A DNA stretch of 64,000 nucleotides from Nepenthes gracilis (lineage: Eukaryota; Streptophyta; Magnoliopsida; Caryophyllales; Nepenthaceae). Below, piece by piece: positions 1-12,960 of this stretch; within the stretch, counting starts at the first letter, position 1; the number at the start of each line of letters is the position of its first letter. The stretch is from contig BSYO01000005.1 in the NCBI GenBank assembly GCA_033239525.1, forward strand, positions 434,001 through 498,000, written 5' to 3'. The position numbers and the translations under genes were made by a program. The notes beneath the pieces were generated by a model. It was not told the DNA's origin. It did no database searches and saw only the letters and a list, made by a program, of their open reading frames with translations.

Positions 1-117
1 TCAGGTTTATCAGTGCAGCTAGACCCTATTGGAGATAGTAGAATGGATAGTGGAAGCTGGTACTGGAATTACAAGATAGACGGTGCACACATAATATTGG
101 AATTGTTAGAATTTTAA
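1..117 (+). CDS. 3' terminal coding segment of an unidentified gene
   Basis: An open frame runs from base 1 to a TAA at 115-117 and encodes 38 residues, ending in LELLEF. The upstream part of the gene lies outside the window. The segment is rich in Trp, Tyr and Asp (for example GSWYWNYKIDG) and has non-repetitive, host-like composition. It is followed by about 290 bases of plausible 3' UTR and an AATAAT-type polyadenylation element near 413-418. I do not recognise the family. It could be the last exon of a longer gene, because no start codon or splice acceptor can be fixed here. A chance open frame cannot be excluded, since only 38 codons are visible. Confidence 0.5.
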   Translation, partial: SGLSVQLDPIGDSRMDSGSWYWNYKIDGAHIILELLEF

Positions 118-3100
118 CGGACTAACCTCATTTTTTGGCTTGAGTTTTTGTAAACCTTGGTTTACGAAGGACTTGATTGACCTTCCTCTAGCCATCTAAC
201 TTTTCTCTGATTGGTTGAACTGCGGTTCAACCTACCAAGCGAATCTTTTGTAATTAGATGTTGTATTTACAGTCTAGGGAAGAATCTTTGTTCCCTCTCA
301 TGTCTGTCAGTAAATGTTACAGATGTTGTAATAGCCTCGTGAATGAAAGTTAATATAATTTTTCCACTGGTAAAAAGTTGTGTACCCTGTTCATGGGTAA
401 CCTGCAAGCATAAATAATGAAGTCGCGTGTTGCAATTTTGTGTAATTTATTTTTTGCTCTGTGGACAATATCTAGTTAACTGATTTTGCAATCATTAGCA
501 ATCATTAAATTGCGGCTATAGTAACCTTATCATAGATTCAAATATGGGCCAAAATGTGCCCCATGACGATTATGATATGCTTACGACATCACAATGACCC
601 TTATGTTTGCTGACAATACACCCGCAATTTAATATTCTACTCTGGATATATGAGAAAGTCGTGACTTGAGGGTTGCACACAGTATAGAAGATCCTTTTTT
701 TACACGCTACTGTAGCTGGGGATAAGTTGAAACTGTGGTGTCCTTTTTTCTGCTTTAACCTGATTACACGATTCAAAAGTGGAGAACTGGTTTGTTTTTG
801 GTGTGGGCTAGGAACTCAGATAATACAGGAATCATTTGGGTGGAGAGGGAAATTGTAACAGCTGTACTATTTTGCTGGAAGTTTCTCCTGTTTCTTGGTC
901 CTTTTCTCTTGTTTTTATTGGGTAGTAATATTTCGTGATAATAATCAAAGTTACTGTTTCTTGTCCATCATCAGCTGATGCTGATCTAGTGTGACTTATG
1001 TAGTCTCACTTCCTGCTCTAAGTGTGACTGTTTGTTCTCCCCCGATCATATGTACACTGGTTCAGACTGAATATTGATTGTATTATTAATTTGTTCATGG
1101 TTCAATTTCTGTAAATTATTACTGTTGTCTCCAACTGCCATTCATCGATATGCAATTTGTGTTTCAGATTCCTTATTCAAGTATTTAGAAACATTCCCAT
1201 TTTGACATTCTTAAAGTATCTAACCATTAGCTGATTAATTTGATCTCTAAAACTTAGTTCCACAACACTCAACTTACATAGAAAAAAGAAAAAAAAAAGA
1301 AGTTTGAAGTTTGCATTTTAGAATGTCTCTTCCCCATAAAATTTATTTGGAGCCTAATCATCTATTACTTTATTTTCTCTCAACTCATTTAGTAGGTATA
1401 ATTATTTATTTGAGCATTGAATAATAAATTGATGAGCCAATCACTAATTTTTTGAGGCTCTTATTTTAATTTGTGATATATAACGATCAAATTAAAAGTT
1501 TAAAAGCTTAATTCGAAATCTTTTAGACTGGAACCTAAATCTGAGGTATACAACGCTAAACTCCTTCCTACTTATTCTTAAATCCATGAAGATTGAAAAA
1601 AACTACCATGATAAATATCAAAGCTCATGGCTAAATAAGTCAAGTTTCTTAAAATATTTCTCTCATAACATTCCTCCCAATAATGATACCTCCTAATAAT
1701 GATAGTCGGTTAAGTACTTTTTCATCAGAACACCAAACATGGGAGCATTAGCTAGATAACTATAATACATGTTCCGGATACTAAGGTCCTTATGAGACAA
1801 ATTTGGGGCCTAGCCATGATAAGAAGTGACGATTTAGTGGATCCCTTTAACCACCTCCGCTACCTACTCAACTTTCAAAACTTGGAGACACCGCATTAGG
1901 TATCTTTTTTCATTTAACATTAAAGGAAAACGTCAAGATTCGGTTATATGGGTTGGGACCAAACTTCATTAAGATGTTCTAGGAACTAGCCGATCAATTC
2001 CCATTTCATTTCGCCTATAGTCGAAGGAAAGAAAAGCAATCTCGATATATTGTTAAGGTAAAGCAGACTTTAATTAAGATCCTTAAACACTTTAACTACT
2101 TCAAAGTAAAAGTTTGAGACATTTCAAAACTTACCGATAAGGTAAAACCGAATACCTTTACGATGATTATCCAATTTAGCAACTTCTTCAAATTGCAAGT
2201 CTAATAAGACTCCAAGACATTCTTTGAGATAGAGGCAATTGCTTGATCATACACAGTGGTGGAGGAAACCAACAACACAAAGATGGCCTCTCAATTGACC
2301 ACGCATGTAAAATAGTAGGCTTAGCAGGAGCTTCCACTAGGAAGATGAGCCTGTATATATATCCAAGGTTGAATCCCTTGGAGTGAAGTCTTTGAGAGCA
2401 TTAGATTGCTCGGGAGACTTAGATTCAATACGAGGAGTAATGGGCCATAAAAAATATCCTCAGATATCTTATTGAAGATCTCAGAAGAGCTAGCGTCTGT
2501 AACAATAGTAAAGGGTTCTTCATTGCACAGGCAGCAGAAATTGAAAATATGACAAGTCTGGCTAGCTGAAAAACCCACCGCGCTAAGTGTTGAGTTTTAG
2601 TTACTTCTTTATAGATGCCACAATAAATAAATAGCCATTAGAAAGTTGCGCAATATCTGTGTGAGGGTTGATCGAAGGTCAATCGTGGGTCATTCAAATG
2701 ATAAATGATATTGAAGGATTGTGTGATATTCGTATAAGGGTCTGCTGAGGATCGATTAAAGGTCAACAAAGTGGCATGCAACAGATGCCTGTTGTACGCA
2801 TGAACGTCGATTCTAGAGTGGAGCTGCTCAAGGAGCACCTAAGGGGTGCCCATGTGTCGATTCCTATTGCACTGGTGCATGATGCGCGCTTTGACAGACC
2901 CTCAAGCGCCGCCTCTGATAAAAGTCGTGTCTAACGCAATTTTAGGGTAATTTGAAAATCCTTTCTCACACAAGAAATAAGAAAAAAAGAGAGAAGATAA
3001 AGAGGTTTGGCATCCGGTTGATATTTAATTTGAATTTTCTTCCTCGTTAAGGTCGGGTACGTTATTCTAGAGTAGATTTTTAGGATATATTTCGTTTGGT

Positions 3101-3415
3101 TACTCTTATTTCTTATTATACTTTCTCTTGTAAGTTGTTGGGTATATTAAAGGAGGTGTAAAAAACTATTATTCACTCAAGAATATAGTGAATGAATTTT
3201 GAAAAGGATTATTTATAATTGGCACTATTATTATAGTAGATTTATTCAAAATTTGACCCGTAAATTTTCTCTTAATTGAAAAGGGTTTTCCATGTTAAAA
3301 ATATTATATATTATTACATTTCTTATACTCATAAATTTAGTGGTTGACATTTGACGGAGAATTTGAATTTTATTCCATTATACTAGGTTATATGTGTTCA
3401 GATCGAATCCCAATA
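118..3415. other. Non-coding stretch, mostly AT-rich, no gene recognised
   Basis: The first part (118 to about 420) is probably the 3' UTR of the gene at the left edge. From about 420 to 2000 I see only AT-rich sequence with short A runs (1284-1300). Between 2000 and 2600 the minus strand has short open frames that may be the decayed tail of the Tat antisense ORF described at 3416-4540, but the similarity is too weak to annotate. A slightly GC-richer patch at 2640-2940 repeats phrases of the type ATCGAAGGTCAA twice and may be LTR-derived. No RNA gene was recognised. Confidence 0.4.
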
Positions 3416-4540
3416 CTAAGGTATAGGAGGATGATCTCCATCTGTCTCTTCTAACTCAGTGGTGGTAGCAGCTACCTCAATCTCCTTCTTTGAGGAATCC
3501 TCACTGTTTGTAGCAGATGCTGCTGGAGTCTCCTCATCAGAATCCTCCTCAACAAATTTTACGCCACTAGATGTATCCCCTCTCTTCCTTTTCTTAGAAG
3601 AAGAGGAAGTTGGATAAGCAAATAGGAAGTTCCAAGGTCCATACACTATTGGACCCGGCTCAAGGCGTCCTCAGTCAAGAAAATATCAAATTGTACTCGC
3701 CACCTTAAAATGCTTGGCTGTAAGATTTAATCCAAGCCTAGCAATGAATGTCTCTCTCTTGGACAAAGAACCCGTATAGCTGTGTTAGCCCTACTCCAAG
3801 TGCATATTTGGTTGATAGAAATAGAAATTCTATTATCACCTTATTACCAATAGAATATTTATTCTACTACTTAATTTCTTTTTGATATGAAATAAATATT
3901 TTAGGAGAAATATTTATTCTTCTAACTTAGAAAATAAAAAATACTATATAATATTAGGTATTTTATATTTCTTACATATAAAGAATAGTTATTCCAACAT
4001 TATTATTATTATTATTATTATTATAAATTTTTACCATATTCTTCATACAATTACTATATGCCGAATATTAGATTATTAATTTTTAATTTATTCTATTTTA
4101 ATAACCAAATATGAGAGTAAAAATTTTTAACTCTATTTCCATTTTATTCTATTTCCTGATAATAACTATTATATTCCTATATTATTTTATTTCAATAGCT
4201 AAACATGTCACAAGTATTGTCTAATGGCTAGTTAGAAGACTTGCTAGCAAAAAATACCCTTATTCTTTCGAATTTTTATAGATTGGTGAGGAGCCAGTGA
4301 TAATTTCTTGCCATCCTACAAAAATCTAAAAGGGACCTCCATAATTCGCATAGCCAAAAGATTTACTGCCTCACCTAAAAAATAAACGTAAGGCCACCAA
4401 ATTCCATACTCCATTAGGATGGAGTTAGGCTATGGGAATCCCCATAACTTTTGAAATTTCATTGAGTTCCCTTGTTATAGAGAACATCAATAGGCCACAC
4501 AGATGGGCCTCATAAACAATAATATAACTCTCATTAGGGA
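3416..4540 (-). pseudogene. Decayed antisense ORF (Transposase_28-like) of a Tat-lineage gypsy element
   Basis: Read on the minus strand, 4540 to about 4225 gives a frame with YEAHL, then a Leu/Ile-rich stretch, PIA, a stop, LHPNGVW and a hydrophobic end. The same spaced residues (YE-HL, EL, PIA-LH-N-VW) occur in the antisense ORF at 23321-23614 of the better preserved Tat element, which is the basis for the call. Further downstream, 3646-3416 encodes a basic stretch (KKRKRG) followed by an acidic Ser/Glu/Asp-rich tail, as expected after the conserved domain. In-frame stops and frameshifts break it throughout. Its upstream part probably continues at 11124-11290, beyond the inserted copia element. 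The family is known from Pfam as a putative gypsy-type transposon protein of unknown function. The domain call rests on motif comparison by eye. Confidence 0.45.
3999..4024. repeat. (TTA)n microsatellite
   Basis: About eight tandem ATT/TTA trinucleotides in an AT-rich context. A simple repeat with no evident function. Confidence 0.85.
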
Positions 4541-4544
4541 TCAT

Positions 4545-4983
4545 TATTAGAAATATGTCCCACATAATGAGACATATGAATTATTAATTTATTGAATTAA
4601 TTAAAATAATCATATTAGTTTATATATTTTAATAATAAAGAAAAATTTTTTAAAAGACACGCCTGTTTAAGACATATCCTTTGATGGAAAGGAGGGGTAC
4701 TTTGGTAATTTGGGAATGGTCCTCTCTTCCTCTATAAAAGGAAGTCCTTGACTATCATTTGAGGGACACACAATACTTGTATAACATTTTACAAATAATT
4801 AAGAGAAGAGAGAGAAATCATCTCCCGGTTCTTCGAGACAAAAACGATTACAGTTGGGTATAAAAGTTTAATAATTATGGATCCAGGTACGTATATTATT
4901 CTTTATACATGATTGATTGATCAAAAAATATGATAATAAAGATCCTGTAAATTATAGAATTATCTCACTAAAGATTTCTTACA
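4545..4983 (+). repeat. 5' LTR of the copia element
   Basis: The LTR begins TATTAG, where the 3' LTR has TGTTAG, so the canonical TG has mutated to TA here. It ends TTCTTACA directly before the primer binding site. A CTATAAAAGG TATA box lies near 4732, followed by a purine-rich leader, so U3, R and U5 can all be recognised. It aligns end to end with 10687-11123. Confidence 0.92.
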
Positions 4984-4985
4984 TG

Positions 4986-4998
4986 TGGTATCAGAGCC
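4986..4998 (+). other. Primer binding site, initiator tRNA-Met type
   Basis: TGGTATCAGAGCC begins two bases after the 5' LTR. This is the usual plant copia primer binding site, complementary to the 3' end of initiator tRNA-Met. Confidence 0.92.
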
Positions 4999-5288
4999 AT
5001 TGGTTCCAATTATCATATTTTCTTCTGGTTATGACATTTTAATAGTTATCATGATTTTTTTTTATTAATAATCAATCGATTGATTGTTATGATAAAATCC
5101 ATAATTGATTCTGTGTGCGCTGTGTACACATTTATGTATTCCTTCCTGACTGCCGAACATTCTTCATGGCCATTTCATCCATTTGTACATGGAACAATGT
5201 TTGTCGATATCTTCTGCATATTTGGAAGATAGATCTTCTGTTTATCTTCCATTGCGCACATCAGAAAAACACTTTCTACATTCTGTTA

Positions 5289-5579
5289 CTATTTAAAAAA
5301 AAAAAAAAATAGTGGCAGTGTCACTGAACGCAATTTTTCATTCATGGCTTTTGTTTCTTGCCATTGTTTGCCACCGTCTGCGACGTTTATAGCATAATAT
5401 GCCTGCCACTTTTTACGGCCAATTTTTGTCGAGCCCAATTTACATCGAAATCCATAATCGTCGGTTGTTGAAGTTCTAACAACCAGTGGACGATCCGTAT
5501 CATTGGACACGATTTTGAGCCATAATTTTACGCGGAATAGTTGTCGGCTGCCAATGGTTGCATTCGATCCATCAGGCAT
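5289..5579 (-). other. Antisense open frame in the copia leader, partly conserved in a second copy
   Basis: Between the primer binding site and gag, the minus strand is open for 96 codons, starting at an ATG and reading MPDGSNATIGSRQLFRV at its N-terminus. The related, more decayed element at 60984-61268 has an antisense frame of 94 codons that starts MDDGTIATVGDRLSFRV. The N-termini match well; beyond FRV the two diverge. The last codons run through a poly-A tract of the plus strand and give a Phe run, so the C-terminus is probably not meaningful. It may be a real antisense gene of this family, or simply a conserved leader segment that happens to be open. No known domain is recognised. Confidence 0.3.
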
Positions 5580-6505
5580 CCATTGAAGCCGATTAATGGC
5601 GGCGATTGGCGACGGTAGTGGGAGCGGCGCCGGTTGTTCGTTCTTATTGGCGCCGCGGGAAGAAGGTGAATAAGGGAGATGAATGGTGGCGCAGGAAATG
5701 TTGGCAGAATAAAGAAAAAGTTAATGTGAATAATAATAATAATAATATATAATTATATTATATGTAAAAGTAATTGTTTGATTAATATTTAATTACTTGT
5801 AAATATGATGTGAAATTTTAATTTATCATTTTGTCATGATTAAATGTTAAGAATTTAGTTTTGTGCAAATATTATCTGTGATGTTATACAAAGTAATTAT
5901 GATTGAATATCTATGTAGTGATGTGATCTGGTAGCCGTCAAAGTAGCCCGACTAAATGGTTTTATAGATATTAAATCATAGAATAGAAAATTGATATAGT
6001 TATCCCATATATTAATTTAATTACTTTGTATATTTAAAGTGTTATAATTTTTCGATGAGTAAATATTATGGTAGGCCCAAAGGTGCACCAACTTCTACGT
6101 GATTGATTAATTGAATATGATGATTAATAAATATTCATTATTTCAAATAGAATCCCGGACATAAAGTATGAACTTTATTTGAATTTTGGAACATTATTAA
6201 TTATTTCTGTAAGTGATTGGAAATCACTATAATAGTTTATTAGTGTGTTATAATTACACCCAAAGGTAGATTATAATGACGCTGTTTATATTTTATGTTC
6301 CTCCTATTTTAATTCAAAGTATTAATATTGAGCATGTTAATTTGTTACAATATCTGTTCCGATTTTGTTACATTCTCATACTTCTTCTGTTTCGATATTG
6401 ATAGGAACTAATTTTTTGATTGGCTTGCAAGCGAAGTCAGTTTAAATCTTGGTGTCTTTGGATCTTGATATTGTATTACAATCGAGATAAGCCTATTGCT
6501 ATTCT

Positions 6506-9500
6506 TTGATTCAAGCGGTGATGAGGAAAAATCTTATTTTAGAGCATGAGAAAAATCGAGCGAGAATAAGTATGATGTTTATGAGAATGACTATAGCGAA
6601 TAATATTAAGTCTACACTCTCGAATCAAAACGCTAAGGACTTACTGAAAACTATTGAAAATCGTTTCCAATCTGCGGATAAGTCTCTTGCTGGAACACTG
6701 ATGGCAAAACTTACTACCATGAAGTTTGATGGTACTTAAGGAATGCATGAACACATTCTTGAGATGATCAATTTAGCTGCCAAACTCAAAGCCCTTGGTA
6801 TGGATGCGAATGAATCGTTTTTTGTTCAGTTTATAATGAATTCTCTTCCTCCTCAGTATGGATCTTTTCAAATTCATTACAATACTATCAAAGATAAATT
6901 GAATGTTAATGAATTGGGAAGCATGCTAGTTCAAGAGGAGGCAAGGCTCAAATAATAAGGAATTCATTTAATTAATTTAACGGGTTATGGTAGTAAAGGA
7001 AAGAAGAAGAGAAAAAGAGAGAGCATTAAGGCTGGATCATCAAAAGAAAAGGAGCACCATTTTGGTATAGGGACTCAAAAGAAGGGAAGCAATACAAAGT
7101 GTCACTTTTATAAAAAAGTAGGACACTTTAAGAAGGATTGCTATAAAAGAAAGTCTTGGTTCGAAAAGAAAGATGAGCCTTTGGCTTATGTATGTTTTGA
7201 ATCAAATCTAATTGAAGTACCTTCTAATACCTAGTGGTTCGATTCAGGCTCTAACGTTTATGTTTCTAAATTGATGCAGGGATTCCTTACAACCCAGATG
7301 CTAAACCAAAATAAAAATTTCATTGTCCTGAAAAATGGTGTCAAAGTTCCTGTTTCTGCTATTGGAACTTTTCATTTATTTCTTGATACTGGAATGTATT
7401 TAGATTTATTGGAGACACTTTATGTACCTTCAATTTCTAGAAATTTCATTTCTATTTCCAAACTTGATCTTTAAGGTTATTTTTTAAAGTTTAAAAATAA
7501 AAGAATTAGCATATACAAAAATAAAACATTCTTTGATTCTGGAATTCATTCTGATGGTCTCTACAAAATAAACCTTGACCAAAATTTTGTCGAAACTCTC
7601 ATGACCCTGCATCATAATGTTGGAACGAAACGTAAATATATGAATGAAAACTCTTCTTTCTTGTGGTATAAAAGATTGGGTCATATATTTAAAGATCGTA
7701 TGAAAAGGTTGGTAAATGAAGAAATCTTACCTAACCTTGATTTTTCTGATCTAGATGTATGTGTAGATTGTATTAAAGGAAAACAAACCAAACATACAAA
7801 GAAAGGTGCCACAAGAAGTTCAGAACTTTTAGAGATTATCCATACAGATATTTGTGGACCTTTTGATTCTCCATCTTTAGGAGGAGAAAAATATTTTATC
7901 ACATTTATTGATAATTTTTTACATTACTGTTATATCTATTTATTGCATGAAAAATCTCAAACTGTAAATATTTTAGAAATATATATTTCTGAGGTTGAGA
8001 GGCAATTAAATAAAAGTATGAAAATTATTCGATCTGATAAATGTGGTGAATATTACGGTAAATATTATGTATCAGGATAATGTCCTGGCCCTTTTACTAA
8101 GCTATTAGAAAAGTATGGCATATGTGCACAATATACTATGCTGTATATTAATGGACATGGTTAGGAGTATGTTGAATTATTCATCTTTACCTAAATTTTT
8201 GTGGATGGAAGCCCTTAAGACTGCTGTTTATATTCTTAACCGGGTTCCTAGTAAAGCAGTTTCAAAAACTCCTTTCGAGTTATGGACTGGAAGGAAATTG
8301 AGTATTCAACACCTACATATTTTGGGGTGTCCAGCAGAGGTCAGAATATACAATCCATAAGAAAAGAAATTAGATTTCAGAACTGTTAGTGGATACTTTA
8401 TTGGTTATCCAGAGAAATCTAAAGGGTATAGATTTTACTGTCTTAATCACAGTATGAGAATAATAGAAATCGATAACGCTAGATTATTTGAGAATGGTAA
8501 AATCAGTGGGAGTGATATTTTATAAAATGTGAAAATAAAAGAAATTAGGGTACATGTCCCTATACCCATAATTTCTAAACAAACTGTTGTTCCGACTGTT
8601 ATTCAACAATAGATTGACAATTCTACACTTCATAATGAAAATGTCACCATTGAACATAATGTAGAACAGTCACAAGAAGTAGCATTAAGAAGATCTCATA
8701 GGAAAAGAAGATCTGCTATTTCAAATAACTATTTGGTTTATCTACAAGAATCTGAGTATGATATAGGGATATATGATGATCCGATTTCTTTCCAACAAGC
8801 TATAGAAAAAAAATGATTCTTCTAAATGGATTGATGCCATGAAAGATGAGTTAGAATCGATGGCACATAATAAAGTCTGGGACCTTATTGAATTGCTTAA
8901 AAGTTGCAGAACAGTTGGTTGTAAATGGGTATTTAAAATTAAATGCGACTCTAAAGGTAATATCGAACGATATAAGGTTAGACTTGTTGTTAAAGGTTAT
9001 ACTCAAAAGGATGTCATTGATTATAAGGAGACATTTTCTCCAGTTTCTAAAAAGGACTCCTTAAGAATCATAATGGCATTGGTAGCACATTTTGACTTAG
9101 AGTTATACAAAATGGATGTAAAAACTGTTTTTCTAAATGGAAGCTTAGATGAAGAAGTTTACATGAAACAACCTGAACGATTCTCTATCAAAGGACAAGA
9201 GAACTTAGTTTACAAATTAAAGAAATCAATATATAGATTTAAATAAGCCTCACGACAATGGTACCTTAAGTTTTATGATACCATTTTATCATTCGATTTT
9301 ATAGAAAATACCGTTGATCGGTGTATAAACCTGAAGGTCAGTGGGAGCAAATTTATATTTTTGGTTCTATATGTTGATGATATATTACTTGTAAGCAGTG
9401 ATATTAGGTTGTTACATGAGACTAAGGGTTATCTCTCTAAAAATTTTGATATGAAAGATTTGGGTGAGGCAACTTATATGATAGGAATAGAAATATTCCG

Positions 9501-10320
9501 AAATAGATCACATGGATTATTGGAATTGTCTCAGAAAGGATATATCAAGAAAATTTTAGAGAGATTTGGGATGGAGAACTGTGCAGCCAGTATTGCTCCA
9601 GTCCAGAAAGGTGATAAATTTAATTTAATGTAATATCCACAAAATGAATGGGAACGAAATCAAATGAAAGATATTCCTTATGCGTCTGCTGTGAAAAGTT
9701 TGATGTATGCACAGACTTGCACCAGACCGGATATAAGTTTCGCAGTTGGTATACTCGGACGATACCAAAGCAATCCTGATATTGATCACTGGAAAGCTGC
9801 AAAGAAAGTGATGAGATACTTGCAAGGAACTAAAGATTAATGCTTACTTATAGGATATTCAGATTCAGACAATGCTGGATGTTCAGATACCAAAAAATCT
9901 ACATCTGAATATATTTTTCTTTTGGCTGGAGGAGCTATTTCATAAAAAAGTGCCACGCAATCTGTGATTGCTGTGTCCACGATGGAAGCAGAGTTTGTGG
10001 CATGCTTTGAAGCCACAATACATGCATTATGGCTACGGAATTTTATTTTAGGACTTGGAATTGTTGACAGTATAGCTAGACCATTGAAAATTTATTGTGA
10101 TAATTCCGCAGCAGTTTTCTTCTCAAAGAACGACAAGTATTCAAAGGGTGTTAAGCATATAGAAATTGAATACCTTGCCGTTAAAAGTGAAATTCAGAAA
10201 TAAAAAGTGTCAATAAAGTATATTAGTACCAAACTTATGATTGCAGATCCTTTAACTAAAGGTTTACATCCAAAAGTATTTGTGGATCATGTTGACAGTA
10301 TGGGTCTTTATCATTACCCA
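6506..10320 (+). pseudogene. Copia gag-pol remnant
   Basis: Gag covers 6506-6955, interrupted by a TAA at 6737. The zinc knuckle near 7090-7135 keeps C, H and the last C but has Tyr for the second Cys. The protease Asp-Ser-Gly is at 7241-7249, just after an in-frame TAG. The integrase zinc region and first catalytic Asp (HTDICGPF) lie in 7650-7870 and the second Asp near 8035. Sequence around the catalytic Glu is missing at about 8130, where the frame also changes. RT spans 8839-9630 with an intact YVDD at 9370-9381, and RNase H covers about 9840-10200. Many stops sit where Gln or Trp codons are expected, as methylcytosine deamination would leave. Frames used are 2, then 0, then 1. Non-functional. 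Confidence 0.9.
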
Positions 10321-10675
10321 TAATATAATGATATTGCTCTGATATTTGAGATCTCACATAATGTGTTTCTGATATATCCTGTTTATTCTATATTGTTCGA
10401 ACTTAAAGATTTGGATTGATAACAGGACCAGTCTCTCACTAAGACATTATTGTTGGACCGTATGATATTTCTCATTTAAGACTTAATCATATAATTTACA
10501 GGTGTTGTAGTACATGGAAGGAACCATATTGCATAATGATATGGAACCGCCATGACTCGCATTTGTCGATTATTTGATTATAGTATTATGACATATAAAC
10601 TATTAATGGATTATAATGTTGCGCACTTAAAATTTGTTTTAATTAATTCAGATAAATATTATTGTCATATGGGCC

Positions 10676-10686
10676 AAGTGGGAGAA
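10676..10686 (+). other. Polypurine tract
   Basis: AAGTGGGAGAA lies immediately before the TG of the 3' LTR. This is where plus-strand DNA synthesis of the copia element would be primed. Confidence 0.85.
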
Positions 10687-11123
10687 TGTTAGAAATATGT
10701 TCCACATGACGAGACATATGAATTATTAATTTATTAAATTAATTAAAATAATCCTATTAGTTTATATATTTTAATAATAAAGAGAAATTTTTTAAAAGAC
10801 ATGCCTGTTCAAGACATATCATTTGATGGAAAGGAGGGACACTTTGGTAATTTGGGAATGGTCCTCTCTCCATCTATAAAAGGAAGTCATTGGCCATCAT
10901 TTGAGGGACACACAATACTTGTATAACATTTTACAAGTAATTAAGAGAGAGAGAAATCATCTCCCGGTTCTTCGAGATAAGAACGATTACAGTTTGGTAT
11001 AAAAGTTTAATAATTATGGATCCAGGTACGTATATTTATTCTTTATATATGATTGATTGATGAAAAAATATGATAATAAAGATCCTATGAATTATAGAAT
11101 TATCTCACTAAAGATTTCTTACA
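10687..11123 (+). repeat. 3' LTR of the copia element
   Basis: It begins TGTTAG and ends TTACA, with canonical TG...CA ends. Compared with the 5' LTR most differences are transitions, plus small indels in a GA run and a T run. It retains the CTATAAAAGG TATA box near 10874. Confidence 0.93.
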
Positions 11124-12960
11124 ATCAAGGCTAAGAAATTACATGTGGGAGCAACTAAAACGATAGGAGAGGGAATTTGATCACTTTTGTAGCCTCCACA
11201 GTGGAAGGCGTCAAAACTGAGGCAATCTAAGATTCAATGCCGAAAGAACCACCAGATTGTTGAGCCTTGATAGATATATAGGGAAAGAAGATAGACAAGA
11301 TTTAAAAATTTAAAAATTTTGAAGGCAAGGAAAAGGAAGCAAAAACAATTCGCACACAAAATAATCATTATTACCCTCTAACAAATAGTCCAATAGCTAC
11401 TGTCATGTTTCAAATCCAATTGAGATGAGATGACAAGTAGATAAACACCCTTAAGGCTAGAATTAAATTCTTGAGGCAAGTGATGGGTCTAGTTGAAATT
11501 TAAACATACCCTAATCTACTCACCCAAGTTTACAGCGAGGTGAAGGGTGAATATTATCAAAGGCCGAGTTGTCAACCACCCGAACCAATGACAGAATAGT
11601 CATCAACTTGGCCAAACTGAATGATTTCAGTGCTATGTTGAATGATTAAGTGACCTTGCTCACGCAAGCTCGGGATAGAAAGGCAGAATCCAACAAAGGG
11701 AACCACCTAAAATAATAAAACTAGGACGGCCCTAATTTCAAAACAAGAAAACCAATATGGACATTATCACCAATACCTCAAGAAAAATTGTCATCATGAA
11801 AAGGCTAATTTTTTCCTTTGATACGAAAGGAAGAACCACATAATCATCTCTGGATGAAAAAATCCAATGGAATAAATTGCTATGAGAGATCCCAGAGTTG
11901 GATGTGAAGAGAACTGGTAGCAAAAGTATAACCGATCTGACCAATTAATTATAGAGAATCTTTGCACAGAAAATTGGTCAAGGCGCAATAAAAACATAAT
12001 ACTTGGAAAAGGCTCAGCGACACGACATAAAAGGCAATACATTGGGAAGGAATGCATGAAGACAGCACAAGTGGAATTGCATTCTAGACCCTATTGGCAT
12101 CATTGAAAGTCTGAATTCAAACTTCAAATCTAGGGACTAATGATCCGTCTAACAAAAATTCACACACCCGAACCCATTGGCCCGGGTTGAGATGAAGGTG
12201 AACCAAAAATTTGAGTTGTTAGACTCCCAATCTGGGGACCAGGCAACCATAAATTAGGCTAGATTCAAATGATTTAGCTATAAATAGGGTGATAGTACAT
12301 GGAGTGATTAGTGACTGAGTCGTAGAAGAACTAAAAGGTTAGAGTACTACTACATTAGAAGTAAACTGGTTAAAGGTAGATTAAAAGGATTAAGTCAATG
12401 ATAAACATACTATTAAGTTATATAGTCAATTCTCTATATTGAGTTAATTTCATGATTCCTTATACTGGCTCAGCAGTGAACAAGATAATAACAATCCCCA
12501 TAATCACACGAGATGAGGTGATTTATCAAATCCTATGATCATAGGTGTTCTTTTTGATAGTCTAGCCTGATAATCAATGGGAACAATCAGCAACTCTTTG
12601 TAAGCAGAACAACCAATAACATTTGATGAATGGGCACAATCGCTCTAAACAATAGATCCTATGCCCTATAAATATAAAGTCTGTTAACATAACACTGGCG
12701 TCTTTTGACAATATGATTAAACGATCTTACATTGCATTTGAGCATCTTTGATCTTGGCATATTTGTCATATTCTGATCACTTTCCGATTCTTGAATTTTT
12801 TAGCATCTCATACTTTCTATACTTGTAAAACAAAAATTCTGCAATACTTAAAACCTGCAATAAAGTGGCTAAAAGCTTGTCCTATATAATCTCTCAAAGC
12901 GTAGTCCTCCATATCCTTTTCTCTTTCTCAAATTTCTTAGTTTGAAATTTAAATATTAAC
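11124..12960. other. Remains of the older element that received the copia insertion
   Basis: Directly after the 3' LTR, the minus strand of 11124-11290 reads as the probable N-terminal continuation of the antisense ORF at 3416-4540, with stops. The rest has no good coding frame. A CTATAAATAGGG TATA-like box at about 12278 in otherwise unremarkable sequence suggests that 12.1-12.9 kb holds an LTR of that element, but I could not find its paired copy or ends. Confidence 0.3.

Larger units (their letters stand above)
4545..11123 (+). mobile_element. Full-length but inactivated Ty1/copia LTR retrotransposon
   Basis: Two LTRs of about 438 bases flank a primer binding site, gag, protease, integrase, reverse transcriptase, RNase H and a polypurine tract in that order. 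Integrase before RT is the Ty1/copia order. The flanking pentamers are ATCAT (4540-4544) and ATCAA (11124-11128), a target duplication with one mismatch. The LTRs differ at roughly 25-28 positions plus a few small indels by eye, about 6%, so the insertion is not recent. The coding region has many in-frame stops and at least two frame changes, so the copy cannot encode a functional polyprotein. It sits inside older Tat-element sequence (see 3416-4540 and 11124-11290), a nested arrangement. Confidence 0.93.

Noticed and set aside
2321..2578. 85-codon minus-strand frame
   Set aside because: Might be the tail of the antisense ORF at 3416-4540 but has no recognisable motif; left in the non-coding entry.
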